Assembly: GCA_001247695.2 (NCBI GenBank)
Contig: LGRX02035343.1
Coordinates: 2,500-50,609, forward strand
From: Cymbomonas tetramitiformis
Taxonomy: Eukaryota; Chlorophyta; Pyramimonadophyceae; Pyramimonadales; Pyramimonadaceae
Reading direction: 5' to 3'
DNA length: 48,110 nucleotides
Position 1 is the first letter of the stretch. Each line of letters begins with the position of its first letter. This document shows positions 46,855 to 48,110 of this stretch, one piece after another. A model generated the notes under the pieces. It made no database searches. It saw only the letters and a program-made list of their open reading frames with translations, and had not been told where the DNA came from. The position numbers were made by a program, and so were the translations under genes.

Positions 46855-47923
46855 TGTCTATTGCCAGATCGGTGGGTTTACCCACCGTAACACGCTGTTA
46901 CGGTGGGTAAACCAACCCTACGTGTTTGGCGCGTAACGGGGTCGTTACGCGGTTCCGCAAGAAATGTGACATTATAGTGACCAACTAGACACTTAAAACT
47001 AATACTAAAAAGTACTCGGGGGTCAATAGACTTGGCGGCAGACGCTGTTAAACATGCCTCCTATTGCACTCAACTTGAGAAAACTTGAGAAAATAATAGG
47101 GTGTGAGTTATGCATTCCCGCTGGTGCGTGTGGGTGGGAATGGACTGTCCAAGAGTTTGGCGGGCAATGTCCCAACCCCCTTGACTATAGATTGAAGGCT
47201 GGAGTGACCGCATGTGACCCGGACAAAGCACCTGGCAAGCGATTCGCGGAAGTGACGTTCGAATATGCCGGAGACAAACACGCGAAGTCCCTCGTCTTCA
47301 TCACCGCGTATTTGCACTTGGGTGAATACATGACAATACACATGCTTAAAACGCAATGGATTGCCTTGTTGAGATGAAAAACGTTTGGTATATACATGTA
47401 TTTTGATGTACAAACTTTTGCAGCTGCTTGAGCTGTACCCATTGACGTGAACTTATTTCCCCCACGAAACCCTATGAAAATAACGGATTTTAGCCAATTT
47501 TAGGGCTTAATGAACCCCGACACCCCCATGGCAACGTAGCATGCCTACGATATGCACATGCCTCCCCAAGTGATGTACATCAAAACTTAACATTGTCAAC
47601 TATCGTATATGAAGTGCCAACCCTAAGATCGCATACTAGCGCCTCCCTCCGTACGGCACGGATCTACCAATATTTGTGATACTTGTAAACCCACTGTAAG
47701 CAAATTTCCCAACCCACCATAATATTTGGCAACTTCATGCGCCTTTTACATATCGAAAACACCTTAGCATGGTGCTAAGTATGTTTTCCATGTTCGAAGG
47801 GACTCTTAATGAGTGCCATGAAACATAGGTTTGAGACAATATACGCCGTTACATAGAAGCTTTGGGTTGTTTAAAATCGGCATTACGGTGGGTTAACCCA
47901 CCGTACCCATTTGGCAATAGACA
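46855..47923. mobile_element. TIR element C, TGTCT family, with an open frame
   Basis: 1069 bp, ends TGTCTATTGCCA / TGGCAATAGACA, TSD AAAT (46851-46854 and 47924-47927). Near-terminal palindromes CGGTGGGTTTACCCACCG (46871) and CGGTGGGTTAACCCACCG (47886) take the place of the TTGGCTnnAGCCAA palindromes of A and B. The interior is different from A and B and holds a 107-residue frame. Confidence 0.85.
47054..47377 (+). CDS. 107-aa open frame in TIR element C
   Basis: ATG-to-stop frame with a balanced composition (ELCIPAGACGWEWTVQEFGG, DPDKAPGKRFAEVTFEYAGD). No domain recognised and too short for a transposase. It may be a captured host fragment or a small element-specific protein. Confidence 0.4.
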   Translation: MPPIALNLRKLEKIIGCELCIPAGACGWEWTVQEFGGQCPNPLDYRLKAGVTACDPDKAPGKRFAEVTFEYAGDKHAKSLVFITAYLHLGEYMTIHMLKTQWIALLR

Positions 47924-48064
47924 AAATGCATTGGATATAGTCATTTTATGACGATATACGGTTGATGGCGCATATGGGCACTCGGTTTAGGTCCTAAGTA
48001 TACTAAAAACCGAAGGGTAGGCACTAAGACCGTCAAGAGGACGGCTAAAAAAATTCCCGCAACA

Positions 48065-48110
48065 CCGGTCCTTGTGGGAGGGCCCAACGCCGTTTCGGTC
48101 CTCCCACAAG
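48065..48110. repeat. Hairpin motif, copies 3 and 4 (inverted pair)
   Basis: CCGGTCCTTGTGGGAGG, 14 bp, then CGGTCCTCCCACAAG running off the window. Two copies in opposite orientation, perhaps two element ends meeting. Confidence 0.7.

Overview
This window is nuclear DNA from a eukaryote. Genes are split by GT-AG introns, the strands carry LTR retrotransposons, hAT-like and other TIR transposons and satellites, and there are short interstitial telomere-like tracts, including a TTTTAGGG run of the type known from chlamydomonad green algae. A unicellular alga, probably green, is my best guess; this is an inference and nothing here fixes the species. No rRNA, tRNA or CRISPR locus was seen.

Layout. 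1-1.7 kb: short tandem repeats, a CCCTAAA-like degenerate tract and a probable reverse-transcriptase remnant. 1.7-7.3 kb: one 42-bp minisatellite, cut in two by a 3.39-kb Gag-only Ty1/copia-type LTR element (3024-6414, target duplication CTCAC). 7.7-23.4 kb (+ strand): about 19 short exons, most joining in phase, that I read as one long gene for a ribonuclease-inhibitor-type leucine-rich-repeat protein with a helical C-terminal part. Its introns hold tandem arrays (77-bp, 59-bp) and one 6.6-kb intron is filled by dispersed repeats and a four-copy 734-bp tandem array. 24-28 kb: two minus-strand genes, an SGNH/GDSL hydrolase (25223-~26380) and a putative type II membrane protein (26743-28057).

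28.2-36 kb: a large inverted-repeat composite hit by two later insertions that can be removed cleanly by their target duplications: a second Gag-only LTR element (28740-32118, TSD GCCAT) and a hAT-like element (32836-35204, TSD ATCGTAAG) that itself carries a nested MITE-like element. 37.1-42.3 kb: about 36 tandem copies of a 123/126-bp satellite whose core is a 57-bp near-perfect palindrome. It is interrupted by one member of a TIR family (TGTCTnTTnCC ends, 4-bp TSD, palindromes next to the ends). Two more members lie at 43048-43693 and 46855-47923. 44.9-48.1 kb: several short tandem arrays and hairpin-forming terminal motifs.

The two Gag-only elements share a rare feature: their primer binding sites match the anticodon arm of initiator tRNA-Met, as in Drosophila copia, not the tRNA 3' end. 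The left half is GC-rich and genic; the right half (36-48 kb) is AT-rich and nearly all repeat.
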